Source: Paraglaciecola arctica (GTDB lineage Bacteria > Pseudomonadota > Gammaproteobacteria > Enterobacterales > Alteromonadaceae). Taken from it: a stretch of DNA of 64,000 bases. Numbering within the stretch: position 1 is the first letter of the stretch; the number at the start of each line of letters is the position of its first letter. Position numbers and translations under genes: made by a program. Where the stretch lies: the NCBI RefSeq assembly GCF_018861065.1, contig NZ_JAHKQO010000036.1, forward strand, positions 521,865 to 585,864. The letters run 5' to 3'. The notes below the pieces were generated by a model. The model made no database searches, was not told the DNA's origin, and saw nothing but the letters and a program-made list of their open reading frames with translations. Shown here in pieces: positions 53,852 to 63,147 of this stretch.

Positions 53852-56035
53852 TTACGTTTTGACCTTAAACTCTAACTTCACTACTACTCCTGCTTTATCT
53901 TTAAGGTTATCAATTCTGATTGTTCCTTGGTGATACTGTGCAATAATTTTAGCTATATACAAGCCTAAACCTAGATGGGGTTGCACAGTGTTTTGTTGTT
54001 TTCGCACCGAAACCATAGAATCAAATAACTGATGCTGCATATTTTCGGGTAAAGGGGGTCCTTGATTAGCTATGGTCACTACATATCCACTGTCACTGTT
54101 GACCATCTGAAGCTCAATTGCACCGCTTTGGTCACTAAACTCGACAGCATTGGCAATAATTTTATCTAACATTTGCGCAAACAATTCAGGTGAGCCATGG
54201 AAAGTCGAACTAGATACCGCAATTTGCACATCAAATTGCCTGTTTGCGTATGCGATACGGTAACCCGCCACACAACCTCTCAATAATTCCTCTAAATCAA
54301 AGGTTTCACGATCGTTACTTTGAATTGCTTGTTCTAATCGTGTTGCTTCACTCATATTTGAGAGAATTTTACTTAGCCGAGTGATGCCATGTTTGGCTCG
54401 ATCTACGTATTGTTTACTCTCTGAACTTTGTTCTTCTAATAACAAATTGTCTAATGAGGAATTCACTATGGCGACAGGTGTACGCAACTCATGGGACAAG
54501 CGAGACGCCATATTCTCAAGATAAGTGTTGTATTGACTGAGTCTGCTCAATACATGAGTAAAAGTACGAGATAAGTCACCTATTTCGTCTCGCGTATTGG
54601 AGGGTAAAATGTTACCAATAATTTTCCCCTGTTGGTCTATGGCATCTTCAGTTTCGTTTCTAAGTTTGCGAATGCGCCAAGAAATGCGTGACGCAATTAA
54701 AAACAACGCCAAAGTGCTAATCAAGATAACCAACAAAATATAGTGGAATTGACGTTCAAGGGCTTTGTTTCTGAGGGTGCGAATACCATTGGTAGTTTGT
54801 TCAACGACTACTGCTCCCATAACCGTTTCATCAATGTAGATTGGATGAGCGGCCGACATTATCACCGCTTTATTGTCCGAACTTAGACGCCACAATGAAC
54901 TAGGAGTACCACTTAAGGCTTGGCTTATGTCTTGACCTTGTAGGGCAAAAGCATCTCGCAAATCATCTACAAAATCTGCGGGAGGTTTAGTCAGTATTTG
55001 ATAATACAGCGGTAACAACCAGTTTTGTTCTATATATTTCCACCAGTTATTTGCGCTTTGCGTCTGTGCATTGTTGCCTATCCCAAGCTTCGATTCACTC
55101 TGCACACCCGTTGCTCGTTGAATATTGCCAGAGCGCGCCAGCACACGCCTATGTTTATCTACCACCCACACTCTAGCATTGGAATACTTGAGCCCTTTGA
55201 GTATTTTTTCTATTTCGGGAGAAGGCACTAACACTGTCCCCAGAGAATCCACTTGTGATGGATTGGCCGTTCCCATTATATGTTCTACCGCTCTAGTGCG
55301 TGGGTCGTCAACATCAACAATGGCAAAAGCAATTTTGCTCGACATCATGGCCAATGGAAAACGTAACTCCAGTTGGTAACCCTTAGATGTATTCCTCCAC
55401 TGCCCTTGGATTTTAGTTTCTAATCTTGCAGGTTGTAAGGAGTCCAAATCATCTTCGAGTAAGTAAGCGTTTACCCACCCTGGTTGCGATGGTGCGATAA
55501 TATAACGTTGAAACAACCCGGTTTGATCTGTCATCGCTATTTGCAAATGATCATTTTTATCGACTCTTAAACTATTTTTGGGCCTAAGTAGGACGTTATC
55601 ATCCGTTACATCAAACATCGCATATAAGAATTGATTGTACTGCCCAACCATATGTTTAAAGTGCAGACTATCGAGGTCATAGTCTTGAATAGGATCAATC
55701 AAGTTTTGTTGTCCGTAGGCAATACTTAAATGTTGGTATTCTTGCCAATCTTCCAATTTTCCATCTAGCTGGATCGGATTGGCAATTTTATGTGCGTACA
55801 AGTCAGTACCCGGTTTGACGTCGGTTAAGTAGGCTGATTGACTATCAAATAAGGCAGGTCGTTCATGTAAGGCTGTCGCTACCGCACGGGCAGTACCTAC
55901 CATGGTTTGTTCTTGGCCGATTCGCAGATACGTCTCCATTTCCCACACATATTGATAACCCAGCCACGGAATAGCCAATAAAAATGATGAGAAAAAAAGT
56001 AACTTAAGACGCAGTCCAAAACGCAGTTTACTCAT
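53852..56035 (-). CDS. pdsS: Dedicated sortase system histidine kinase
   Basis: The 727-residue kinase has a first membrane helix near residues 12-30, a long periplasmic region, a second helix (L-L-V-I-L-I-S-T-L-A-L-F-L-I-A), HAMP, a dimerisation helix with the phospho-acceptor H-E-L-R-T-P, and an HATPase domain with N-A-V-E-F-S and G-L-G-L-Y. The periplasmic part contains I-Q-L-D-G-K-L-E-D-W-Q-E, a CBM9/DOMON-like start, so the signal may be a carbohydrate or similar ligand. The ATG at 56035 begins M-S-K-L-R-F-G-L-R after a GGGGA site; an ATG at 56050 and a TTG at 56071 are alternatives. It lies next to the other pds genes. Confidence 0.9.
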   Translation of the reverse strand: MSKLRFGLRLKLLFFSSFLLAIPWLGYQYVWEMETYLRIGQEQTMVGTARAVATALHERPALFDSQSAYLTDVKPGTDLYAHKIANPIQLDGKLEDWQEYQHLSIAYGQQNLIDPIQDYDLDSLHFKHMVGQYNQFLYAMFDVTDDNVLLRPKNSLRVDKNDHLQIAMTDQTGLFQRYIIAPSQPGWVNAYLLEDDLDSLQPARLETKIQGQWRNTSKGYQLELRFPLAMMSSKIAFAIVDVDDPRTRAVEHIMGTANPSQVDSLGTVLVPSPEIEKILKGLKYSNARVWVVDKHRRVLARSGNIQRATGVQSESKLGIGNNAQTQSANNWWKYIEQNWLLPLYYQILTKPPADFVDDLRDAFALQGQDISQALSGTPSSLWRLSSDNKAVIMSAAHPIYIDETVMGAVVVEQTTNGIRTLRNKALERQFHYILLVILISTLALFLIASRISWRIRKLRNETEDAIDQQGKIIGNILPSNTRDEIGDLSRTFTHVLSRLSQYNTYLENMASRLSHELRTPVAIVNSSLDNLLLEEQSSESKQYVDRAKHGITRLSKILSNMSEATRLEQAIQSNDRETFDLEELLRGCVAGYRIAYANRQFDVQIAVSSSTFHGSPELFAQMLDKIIANAVEFSDQSGAIELQMVNSDSGYVVTIANQGPPLPENMQHQLFDSMVSVRKQQNTVQPHLGLGLYIAKIIAQYHQGTIRIDNLKDKAGVVVKLEFKVKT

Positions 56036-56077
56036 CAACTTGATCCCCATTTTTAACGACTGTCGATACAAACATGT

Positions 56078-56770
56078 TTAGTTACTTTTCCATCGATAAC
56101 CCATACCGTAAACAGTTTCGACACAGTCAAATTCTTTATCTACTAGCATAAATTTCTTTCGGATCCGTTTTATATGGGATGTAATGGTCGTGTCATCCAC
56201 CACCATTTTTGATTCATCCATTAATTGTTGACGACTTTTGACATGCCCAGAGAATTTAGCAATGGCGTGCAACATCCAAAATTCAGTGACAGTTAGGTCA
56301 ATGTTTTGCCCCTTCCAACTAACAGTCATCCTTTTGCTATCCATTAACAAATCACCAGTTTGTATGAGATCAGTTTGAATTTGTGGTCGGTTTAATAGTT
56401 CAGTTCGCCTAAACAATGCAGCTATTCTTGCTAATAAATGTTGTAAGCTGATATCTTTAGTGAGGTAGTCATCTGCCCCCATGCGCAAGCCACAAATAGT
56501 GTCGTAATCATTATCTCGAGCAGTAAAAAAAATAATTGGCAGGGTCTTAGATAAACTTCTTAGCTGCTGACAAACAGCAAAGCCGCCGTCAATTTCATCC
56601 TCTAAACCAATATCAATAATTGCCAAGTCTGGCAGCCTTTTTGAAAAAGCAAGTTCAGCACTACCGCGATTAGCATAGGGTTGAACTTCGTAGCCTTGCT
56701 TAGTAAGCGCCGCAATATAGTTTTCTCTAAGTGCTTGGTCATCTTCAACCAAAGCGATTCGTTTTGACAT
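56078..56770 (-). CDS. pdsR: Dedicated sortase system response regulator
   Basis: The 230-residue regulator has a receiver domain (V-E-D-D near the start, phospho-acceptor Asp in L-A-I-I-D-I-G-L, T-A-R and K-D-I later) and an OmpR/PhoB winged helix (T-V-T-E-F-W-M-L, R-K-K-F, Y-G-M-G-Y-R-W). The ATG at 56770 follows a GAGG ribosome site; a longer frame to 56944 adds 58 non-homologous residues. With PdsS it should control the divergent pdsO-target-sortase genes from the 194-base region between pdsR and pdsO. Confidence 0.93.
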   Translation of the reverse strand: MSKRIALVEDDQALRENYIAALTKQGYEVQPYANRGSAELAFSKRLPDLAIIDIGLEDEIDGGFAVCQQLRSLSKTLPIIFFTARDNDYDTICGLRMGADDYLTKDISLQHLLARIAALFRRTELLNRPQIQTDLIQTGDLLMDSKRMTVSWKGQNIDLTVTEFWMLHAIAKFSGHVKSRQQLMDESKMVVDDTTITSHIKRIRKKFMLVDKEFDCVETVYGMGYRWKSN

Positions 56771-56964
56771 AACAGGTGCCTCATACTGGAAGCGTGAACT
56801 ATATCGTAAAAGTTCGCAGGATTTATTCCATAAATAGCGCAAAGCAGCAATTTCCATTTTTCCGCCACAATTGACCTCAAGATTGCCATTTTTTCTCCCT
56901 AACCTCGCCACACAGACTTTGTTTACTAGAGAGGAATCAAACAACCCAACTCTTGGAGAAAACC

Positions 56965-57684
56965 ATGAAACTCAAAACAATCAAAATTGCCACAAGTATC
57001 ACTCTCATCTGCTTAATGTCTTGTAACGCTGCAGCCGAACAATCTAATACCCAAGAAAAAGCCAACGAAGTAATAGGCCTAAGTTCTGGAGTTTTAATTG
57101 GCAGCGCGCTAGCAGGACCACTAGGTGGAGTGGTAGCGGGAATTTTTGGAGTACTAATCGCAGAAGACATTAACTCAGATAAAAAACTCGAAGCAGCGAA
57201 TGATTTACTGCAACAAAAAGATCAAGAATTATTCGTAATGCAGCAAAATTTTGAACAAGCAAAAGAACGCACAATGATGCAAATTGCTTCAATGGATAGT
57301 GCCTTGGAACAGAGCGTTCCAAAAATTGAAAGCAATATCCAGTTTAAGACTGCTTCATATGTTTTAGAGAATCATTATAAATCACAACTAGACTTGATTG
57401 CCCAAACCCTGCAAAACAATCCGAAATTGAGAGTGACCTTATCTGGTTTCGCTGATAAACGAGGAGACAGTACATTTAATCAAGCTCTCTCAGAACAGCG
57501 TGCCTTAAGTGTAAAACACTATCTTATAAATAAGGGCATAGAAAAAGAGCAAGTAATTACTAACTCATTTGGTGAATCGTCACTCGTAAGTGCCGGAGAG
57601 CATTTTGAAGATGACTTTTTTGACCGCCGAGTAATGTTGAGGCTATCTGATGACCCAACAGAAATGACCGCCGCAAATCAATAA
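56965..57684 (+). CDS. pdsO: Sortase-associated OmpA-like protein
   Basis: The 239-residue protein has a signal peptide (S-I-T-L-I-C-L-M-S-C-N-A-A-A), a Gly-rich hydrophobic hairpin (about residues 35-70), a helical stretch and a C-terminal OmpA-like domain (I-Q-F-K-T-A-S-Y, G-F-A-D-K-R-G, N-Q-A-L-S-E-Q-R-A). It therefore probably links an outer-membrane or membrane element to peptidoglycan. I chose the ATG at 56965; the TTG at 56953 is part of its TTGGAG ribosome site. It is always the companion of PDS sortases in the families I know. Confidence 0.9.
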   Translation: MKLKTIKIATSITLICLMSCNAAAEQSNTQEKANEVIGLSSGVLIGSALAGPLGGVVAGIFGVLIAEDINSDKKLEAANDLLQQKDQELFVMQQNFEQAKERTMMQIASMDSALEQSVPKIESNIQFKTASYVLENHYKSQLDLIAQTLQNNPKLRVTLSGFADKRGDSTFNQALSEQRALSVKHYLINKGIEKEQVITNSFGESSLVSAGEHFEDDFFDRRVMLRLSDDPTEMTAANQ

Positions 57685-57729
57685 TTTTCACAGCTTGCTC
57701 ACACTTGCTTACTAACAAGGAAATCAAAC

Positions 57730-59919
57730 ATGTTTTCACTACCTAAGTTTGCCGTTGTTAGTTTGGTAGTTATCGCCATAGGGGCACTGCAATTTGCAGT
57801 GCCTGCTTTTACCAGTAAACAAAACCTTACTGTTAATTCAAATACTATAAAAACACCAAACCAACCAAAAAATAGCCCTCTAGTCAATCAACCTATAAGT
57901 GACATTCAAAATCCACTTAGCGGCACTTTGTATTTAACAAAAGAACTTAACACACAAGATGAAACAAGCTATCAACACTCAATAAGCCCAGTACTAGGCA
58001 CTAAAGTTGATATCAAAGTAACGGGTATAATCGCGCGAACGAAACTAACCCAAACATTTAAAAATGCCGGTAAAGACTGGGTCGACGCTCTGTACGTATT
58101 TCCTTTGCCCGAAAATGCAGCTGTAGACCACCTGTTAATGTCAGTGGGTGAACGCAAAATAGAGGGAGTCATCAAACAAAAACTCGAAGCCAAAAGGATT
58201 TATTTACAAGCGCAAGCACAGGGGAAAAAAGCGAGTTTAATAGCGCAACAACGTCCGAATATGTTTTCGAATTCTATCGCCAATATCGGTCCAGGAGAAA
58301 CGATTGAGGTGACGATTGAGTACCAACAAAAGTTACATTTTGAGCAACAACAATATAGTTTACGTTTTCCGATGACCATTACCCCAAGGTATGTACCAAA
58401 CAGCCCAACACAAGCCCCTTTAATACCACCCAATTTCACGCAAAATTCTCCTAACAACACTATTGATTTAAGGGTCAACTTACGGCCTGGCTTTGAGGTG
58501 CAAGATATCAATAGCGAGTTTCATCCCATCACTGTTAAGCGCCTCTCTGACGGTAGTCATAATATCCAGCTCAATAAAGATAGCGATGCTAACCAAGACT
58601 TTGTGTTGAACTGGCGACCTGAACTAGGAGCAATGCCCCAGTCTGCACATTTTACGCAACTGGTTAACGGTGATGAATACGGCTTAGTGATGTTGTTAGC
58701 TCCAATTAAGACGGGATCAGCAGAGCCGGTCCAATCGCGCGAAGTAATATTCGTACTTGATACGTCTGGTTCGATGGAAGGAGACTCCATTAAGCAAGCC
58801 AAATCCGCATTGTTAATTGCCATAGATCAGCTCAAGGAAACTGATACTTTTAATATTATCGAATTTAATAGTTATGCCGAAAACTTGTGGAAAATTCCAA
58901 AACCCGCCGCTTTAAATAACAAATTAGAGGCTAAACGCTTTGTAAATAGTCTATCAGCCAATGGTGGTACTGAAATGCGAAGTGCTTTAAAACTCGCGCT
59001 ATCTCAACCCAAGGTTAACGAATCGACCACTTTGCGACAGGTTATTTTTATCACAGACGGCAGTGTAGGAAACGAAGAGTCGCTAATGCAGTTAATTGAA
59101 AACGAACTCGCAGACTTTAGGCTATTTACAGTTGGAATTGGCAGTGCGCCTAACAGTTACTTTATGACCGAAGCCGCTAAAATGGGAAGGGGTACCTTTA
59201 CCTATATAGGTTCTGTAAATCAGGTACAGCAAAAAATGCTTAGCCTGTTAACTAAGTTACAACATCCTGCTATTACTGACATCGAGTTACATTTTGCTGA
59301 TAAAACTTTAAACACCAATCAACAGCTAGAGTTTTACCCCAACGTTATAAGTGACTTATACCGAGATGAACCTTTAATCATAAGTTACCGCCTAAGCGAT
59401 GCAACCAAGCACACCGCTGACCATAACAACTCCTTATCAAAAATTAACTTATCTGCTCAATATCAACAAAAATCTTGGGTTAATAATTTAGAACTCAATG
59501 CACAAACCAGACAATCCGGACTCAACGTTTTGTGGGCTAGAGAGAAAATACGCCAACTAACCAGAGAGAAACGCCGCGCTAGCATGGGAATAAATGACTC
59601 TGAGGCTGAACAGCTGGAATACAAAAATGAAATTACTCGCACTGCGCTCACTCACCATTTAGTCAGTCAATACACAAGTTTAATAGCGGTGGATATCACG
59701 CCCACGCGCCCCTCTGACACAAAGTCGACCAGTCTTAGAATGGCTAACTCTATCCCAAAAGGCACGTCCAATCAGCATGTTCAGGTACTTGGACACCTTC
59801 CACAAACGGCGACTCCAGCGCAACTTAAAATACTAATAGGGTTATTTTTAATAGGATTAACAATATGTATGCACTTACTTACAAAAAGAAAAGCCTTATT
59901 ACTAGGTTATTTTTCCTAG
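57730..59919 (+). CDS. Marine proteobacterial sortase target protein (VIT-VWA)
   Basis: The 729-residue protein has a signal-anchor-like N-terminus, a VIT domain (about residues 75-200; F-P-L-P-E-N-A-A-V and N-I-G-P-G-E-T-I-E-V), a von Willebrand A domain whose MIDAS reads D-T-S-G-S-M-E-G-D-S (about residue 342) and a C-terminal sorting signal: L-P-Q-T-A (residues 690-694), a hydrophobic helix and a basic K-R-K cluster. It is the presumed substrate of the sortase that begins inside its 3' end. The VWA domain suggests metal-dependent binding to proteins or surfaces. Localisation to the cell surface after sorting is inference from the family. Confidence 0.93.
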   Translation: MFSLPKFAVVSLVVIAIGALQFAVPAFTSKQNLTVNSNTIKTPNQPKNSPLVNQPISDIQNPLSGTLYLTKELNTQDETSYQHSISPVLGTKVDIKVTGIIARTKLTQTFKNAGKDWVDALYVFPLPENAAVDHLLMSVGERKIEGVIKQKLEAKRIYLQAQAQGKKASLIAQQRPNMFSNSIANIGPGETIEVTIEYQQKLHFEQQQYSLRFPMTITPRYVPNSPTQAPLIPPNFTQNSPNNTIDLRVNLRPGFEVQDINSEFHPITVKRLSDGSHNIQLNKDSDANQDFVLNWRPELGAMPQSAHFTQLVNGDEYGLVMLLAPIKTGSAEPVQSREVIFVLDTSGSMEGDSIKQAKSALLIAIDQLKETDTFNIIEFNSYAENLWKIPKPAALNNKLEAKRFVNSLSANGGTEMRSALKLALSQPKVNESTTLRQVIFITDGSVGNEESLMQLIENELADFRLFTVGIGSAPNSYFMTEAAKMGRGTFTYIGSVNQVQQKMLSLLTKLQHPAITDIELHFADKTLNTNQQLEFYPNVISDLYRDEPLIISYRLSDATKHTADHNNSLSKINLSAQYQQKSWVNNLELNAQTRQSGLNVLWAREKIRQLTREKRRASMGINDSEAEQLEYKNEITRTALTHHLVSQYTSLIAVDITPTRPSDTKSTSLRMANSIPKGTSNQHVQVLGHLPQTATPAQLKILIGLFLIGLTICMHLLTKRKALLLGYFS
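59797..59811 (+). other. Sortase sorting signal LPQTA
   Basis: Codons for Leu-Pro-Gln-Thr-Ala near the end of the target protein. A Pro follows closely, then a 20-residue hydrophobic stretch and a basic cluster, as required for sortase recognition. Cleavage would be expected between Thr and Ala. Confidence 0.8.
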
Positions 59920-60494
59920 TTTCAACACATAAATGGATAACTGTGTTTTTGTTACTAGGCATATATCAATTCTCTGGAGGGTTATATATTTTTGCCAAGG
60001 CAGAGTTAGCACAATATTTGATCGCTAACGCGTGGCACAAAAATCTTCTCTCATCGCAGGAGCACAAACCTTGGCCATGGGCAGATACTTCCCCTGTCGC
60101 CGAACTCACCATTAAGGATCAAAAATGGTATGTCTTAGCCGGAGCGAGTGGTAGGAATTTAGCTTTTGCTCCCGCCCACGTTAGTTCGACCCCTGAACCA
60201 GGAGAAAAAGGAAACAGTGTAATCGTGGGTCATCGCGATACCCAATTTAGTAGTCTAAAAATGCTACAGAAAGGGGATGTGATCGAGGTGAAAAATAAAC
60301 ACTCAAGTCAAAGATACCAAGTCACTATGTTGCGAGTTGCCTTGCAAACACAGTTGGAATATTTGCACAGCAACATTAGCAACGACACATTTGATGATGA
60401 ACAACCGAGCTTAACGCTGATCACTTGTTACCCATTTGATAGCTTGTTACCTAACCCCACTCACAGGTATATTGTTAAAGCTACAGCAATTTAG
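59865..60494 (+). CDS. Class GN sortase
   Basis: The 209-residue transpeptidase has an N-terminal membrane helix (about residues 25-45) and the sortase catalytic residues His123 (V-G-H-R-D-T-Q-F), Cys188 (L-I-T-C-Y-P-F) and Arg201 (H-R-Y). It should cleave the L-P-Q-T-A signal of the preceding gene's product in the periplasm. The ATG at 59865 lies inside the target gene, 55 bases of overlap, with an AGGA ribosome site eight bases upstream, which indicates tight co-expression of enzyme and substrate. Confidence 0.94.
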   Translation: MYALTYKKKSLITRLFFLVSTHKWITVFLLLGIYQFSGGLYIFAKAELAQYLIANAWHKNLLSSQEHKPWPWADTSPVAELTIKDQKWYVLAGASGRNLAFAPAHVSSTPEPGEKGNSVIVGHRDTQFSSLKMLQKGDVIEVKNKHSSQRYQVTMLRVALQTQLEYLHSNISNDTFDDEQPSLTLITCYPFDSLLPNPTHRYIVKATAI

Positions 60495-60659
60495 TGGCAA
60501 ACTGTCGTTAATAAAAGACATATTTAGCGACTCTTTTTACGTCAAATAGAGTAACCTGTAGAAACGCCCTAATTATCAACGAATTAAAAATGTGGAACGA
60601 AATTCGCTAGGCGTGCATTAAACAAAAACTATTTATTACAAATAAAACAAGGAATCAAG

Positions 60660-61082
60660 ATGACAATATTAAAAACTACCCAAACAATGGCATTTGCGTT
60701 AATGAGCTTGGGACTAATAGCATGTACAGATACGCAAAAAGAATCAGTTGACGAAGCTGAATCAGAAGCCAAAGAAATGGTTACTCAAGCAAAAGAAAAA
60801 TCCGCTGAGTTATACGAAAAAACGAAAAAGGAAGCGTCTGAACTCGCTGATAGCGCAGCAGATATGGCTGAAGACGCCAAAGAGAGCACAATCGAGGCTT
60901 ATGATGAAGCCAAAGAAAAAGCAGGTGATGCTTACGATGCAGCAGCAGAAAAAGCCTCTGATGCTATGGATACTTCTAAGGAGAAAGCCGCTGAATTGAA
61001 AACTGATGCAGCTAAAAAATTGGAAGAAGCATGTCGAGCCAGTAAGAAGAAGTTAGATCAAGATCCTGACGAATGTGAGTAG
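60660..61082 (+). CDS. Ala/Glu/Lys-rich helical lipoprotein
   Basis: The 140-residue protein has a lipoprotein signal (lipobox L-I-A-C) and then an almost uninterrupted charged helix made of Ala, Glu, Asp and Lys with an 11-residue-like periodicity (repeated A-x-E-K-A-x-D-A). A C-terminal piece contains two Cys (E-A-C-R and D-E-C-E) that could form a disulphide. It resembles apolipoprotein/LEA-like stress proteins. It is 165 bases after the sortase gene and may or may not be part of its regulon. An AAGGA ribosome site precedes the ATG. Confidence 0.8.
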   Translation: MTILKTTQTMAFALMSLGLIACTDTQKESVDEAESEAKEMVTQAKEKSAELYEKTKKEASELADSAADMAEDAKESTIEAYDEAKEKAGDAYDAAAEKASDAMDTSKEKAAELKTDAAKKLEEACRASKKKLDQDPDECE

Positions 61083-61100
61083 GATAGTCTGTAATTTGCT

Positions 61101-61125
61101 ACAAAAGGGCATTTTGCCCTTTTGT
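61101..61125. terminator. Intrinsic terminator after the helical lipoprotein gene
   Basis: ACAAAAGGGCA (61101-61111) and TGCCCTTTTGT (61115-61125) form an 11-bp stem with a 3-base loop, followed by T-rich sequence. Confidence 0.88.
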
Positions 61126-61414
61126 ATTTTCAATCCCCATATATTGCCCCCCATTTCGTAAATACCACTAGCTGCAATGCATATCACTGGGCTTCTGCAG
61201 TCGCTCTATTCAACGAACTACATCAAAACAATTCACACATAACCTTGAATTAACAGCAGTAGACACAATATCATGGGCTCCCTGGTGACTCTTTTCTGGT
61301 TTACATAAACCAACGTTTGCGAACGTTAGTCCCCAGTATTCGGTATGAATACACTCGATTTTTAACATGCATAGATATATCGCATTTCGATTCAAACATA
61401 AGCTGGCAGCCAAT

Positions 61415-62380
61415 ATGAACGCACTGAGTATCAAAGGATTAACTAAAACCTATCAAGGGGGCACTCAAGCCCTGAGAGGTATTGATTTAGAAGTAAAACA
61501 AGGAGATTTTTTTGCTTTACTTGGTCCAAATGGTGCGGGTAAATCAACGACTATTGGGATTGTCAGTTCACTGGTAAATAAGACCCATGGCGATGTTAAT
61601 ATATTTGAATACTCCTTAGCCACCCAGCCAGTTGAGGCAAAATCCTGTATTGGGCTAGTACCACAAGAGTTTAATTTTAATCAATTCGAACCTCTCATCC
61701 AGATTATGCTGAATCAAGCAGGCTATTACGGGGTCCCTAAAAAAGTGGCAAAGCCCAGAGCCGAAAAATACCTCAAGCAACTTGATCTTTGGGACAAGCG
61801 CGACACACCTGCTAGACAACTTTCTGGAGGTATGAAAAGAAGGCTGATGATAGCAAGAGCGCTTATGCATGAACCTCGAATGCTTATCCTCGACGAGCCA
61901 ACTGCAGGGGTAGACATAGAAATTCGCCGCTCTATGTGGTCGTTTTTACAAGAAATAAACCAGCAAGGCGTAACCATTATTTTGACCACTCATTATCTTG
62001 AAGAGGCTGAAATGTTGTGTCGTAATATTGCGATAATTGATAAAGGGGTCATTGTCAGAAATACCAGCATGAAAGCACTGCTGGCCACATTAAATATTGA
62101 AACCTTTGTATTGGATTTATCTAGAAACGTCAGTGCCATTAGCTTAGATGGTTTTGAAAGTCGTTTAATCGATGAGCATACCCTAGAGGTTGATGTGCCC
62201 AAAGAGGCAGGGCTCAATTCGGTATTTGAGCAATTAACGAAAAAAGAGATACAAGTGTTGAGTATGCGCAATAAATCTAATCGATTGGAAGAGCTATTCG
62301 TGAGAATGGTCGAATCTGGAAGAGCTTCAACCAGTGATAATACAACCACTGACAAAGTGACAGGAGACACTCATGAATAA
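61415..62380 (+). CDS. yadG: ABC transporter ATP-binding protein YadG
   Basis: The 321-residue ATPase has Walker A (G-P-N-G-A-G-K-S-T-T), the signature L-S-G-G-M-K-R-R, Walker B (L-I-L-D-E-P-T-A-G-V-D) and the switch His in T-T-H-Y. The phrases G-G-T-Q-A-L-R-G-I-D-L and S-S-L-V-N-K-T match YadG of E. coli. I chose the ATG at 61415 (M-N-A-L-S-I-K-G-L); an upstream ATG at 61367 adds 16 unlikely residues. Its stop overlaps the start of yadH by eight bases. Confidence 0.93.
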   Translation: MNALSIKGLTKTYQGGTQALRGIDLEVKQGDFFALLGPNGAGKSTTIGIVSSLVNKTHGDVNIFEYSLATQPVEAKSCIGLVPQEFNFNQFEPLIQIMLNQAGYYGVPKKVAKPRAEKYLKQLDLWDKRDTPARQLSGGMKRRLMIARALMHEPRMLILDEPTAGVDIEIRRSMWSFLQEINQQGVTIILTTHYLEEAEMLCRNIAIIDKGVIVRNTSMKALLATLNIETFVLDLSRNVSAISLDGFESRLIDEHTLEVDVPKEAGLNSVFEQLTKKEIQVLSMRNKSNRLEELFVRMVESGRASTSDNTTTDKVTGDTHE

Positions 62381-63143
62381 CCTCGCTATGGTGGCTCTTA
62401 CCACTATGTGGCGCAAAGAATGCCTACGATTTATAAGAATTTGGATCCAAACACTGCTTCCTCCAGCTATTACTATGTCATTGTATTTTGTCATTTTTGG
62501 TAATTTAATTGGCAGTAGAATAGGCAATATGGGCGGCTTCAGTTATATGGAGTTTATAGTCCCTGGCTTAATAATGATGGCGGTGATCACCAATGCGTAT
62601 GCCAATGTATCTTCTTCCTTCTACAGTGCTAAATATCAACGAAACATAGAAGAAGTGTTGGTAGCTCCCGTGTCTAACTGGATCATTATTGCCGGTTACG
62701 TAGGTGGAGGCGTTGCTAGAGGCATGTTGGTTGGCATTATCGTAACCATAGTTTCATTGTTTTTTGTTGATATACATATCCACAATGTGCTGATCATTCT
62801 AATCACCCTACTGTTAACCGCGATTTTATTCTCTACCGCTGGCCTTATTAATGGGATTCTCGCTAATTCTTTTGACGATGTGAGTATTGTACCTACTTTT
62901 ATTTTAACGCCTTTAACCTACTTGGGTGGTGTGTTCTATTCGCTAAGTCTATTACCAGAGTTTTGGCAATGGGTAAGTAAAATTAATCCCATTATTTATA
63001 TGGTCAGTGGTTTTAGGTATGGGTTTCTTGGAGTATCAGATATTAGTTTTTACTTATCTCTAAGTATATTGGTAGGTTTTAACGCGGTGTTGCTCGCATG
63101 GGCTTATTCGTTGATTAACCGTGGTGTAGGTATTCGCAGTTAA
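62373..63143 (+). CDS. yadH: ABC transporter permease YadH
   Basis: The 256-residue ABC-2 permease has six hydrophobic helices and YadH phrases such as R-F-I-R-I-W-I-Q-T-L, G-N-L-I-G-S-R-I-G and Q-R-N-I-E-E-V-L-V-A-P-V-S. With YadG it forms an inner-membrane exporter whose substrate remains undetermined in E. coli. The start overlaps the yadG stop. Confidence 0.94.
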   Translation: MNNLAMVALTTMWRKECLRFIRIWIQTLLPPAITMSLYFVIFGNLIGSRIGNMGGFSYMEFIVPGLIMMAVITNAYANVSSSFYSAKYQRNIEEVLVAPVSNWIIIAGYVGGGVARGMLVGIIVTIVSLFFVDIHIHNVLIILITLLLTAILFSTAGLINGILANSFDDVSIVPTFILTPLTYLGGVFYSLSLLPEFWQWVSKINPIIYMVSGFRYGFLGVSDISFYLSLSILVGFNAVLLAWAYSLINRGVGIRS

Positions 63144-63147
63144 CACT

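Noticed and set aside
56771-56944. 58-residue N-terminal extension of pdsR
   Set aside because: Composition is not receiver-like, while the ATG at 56770 has a GAGG site and begins the receiver domain exactly; the extension lies in the divergent promoter region.
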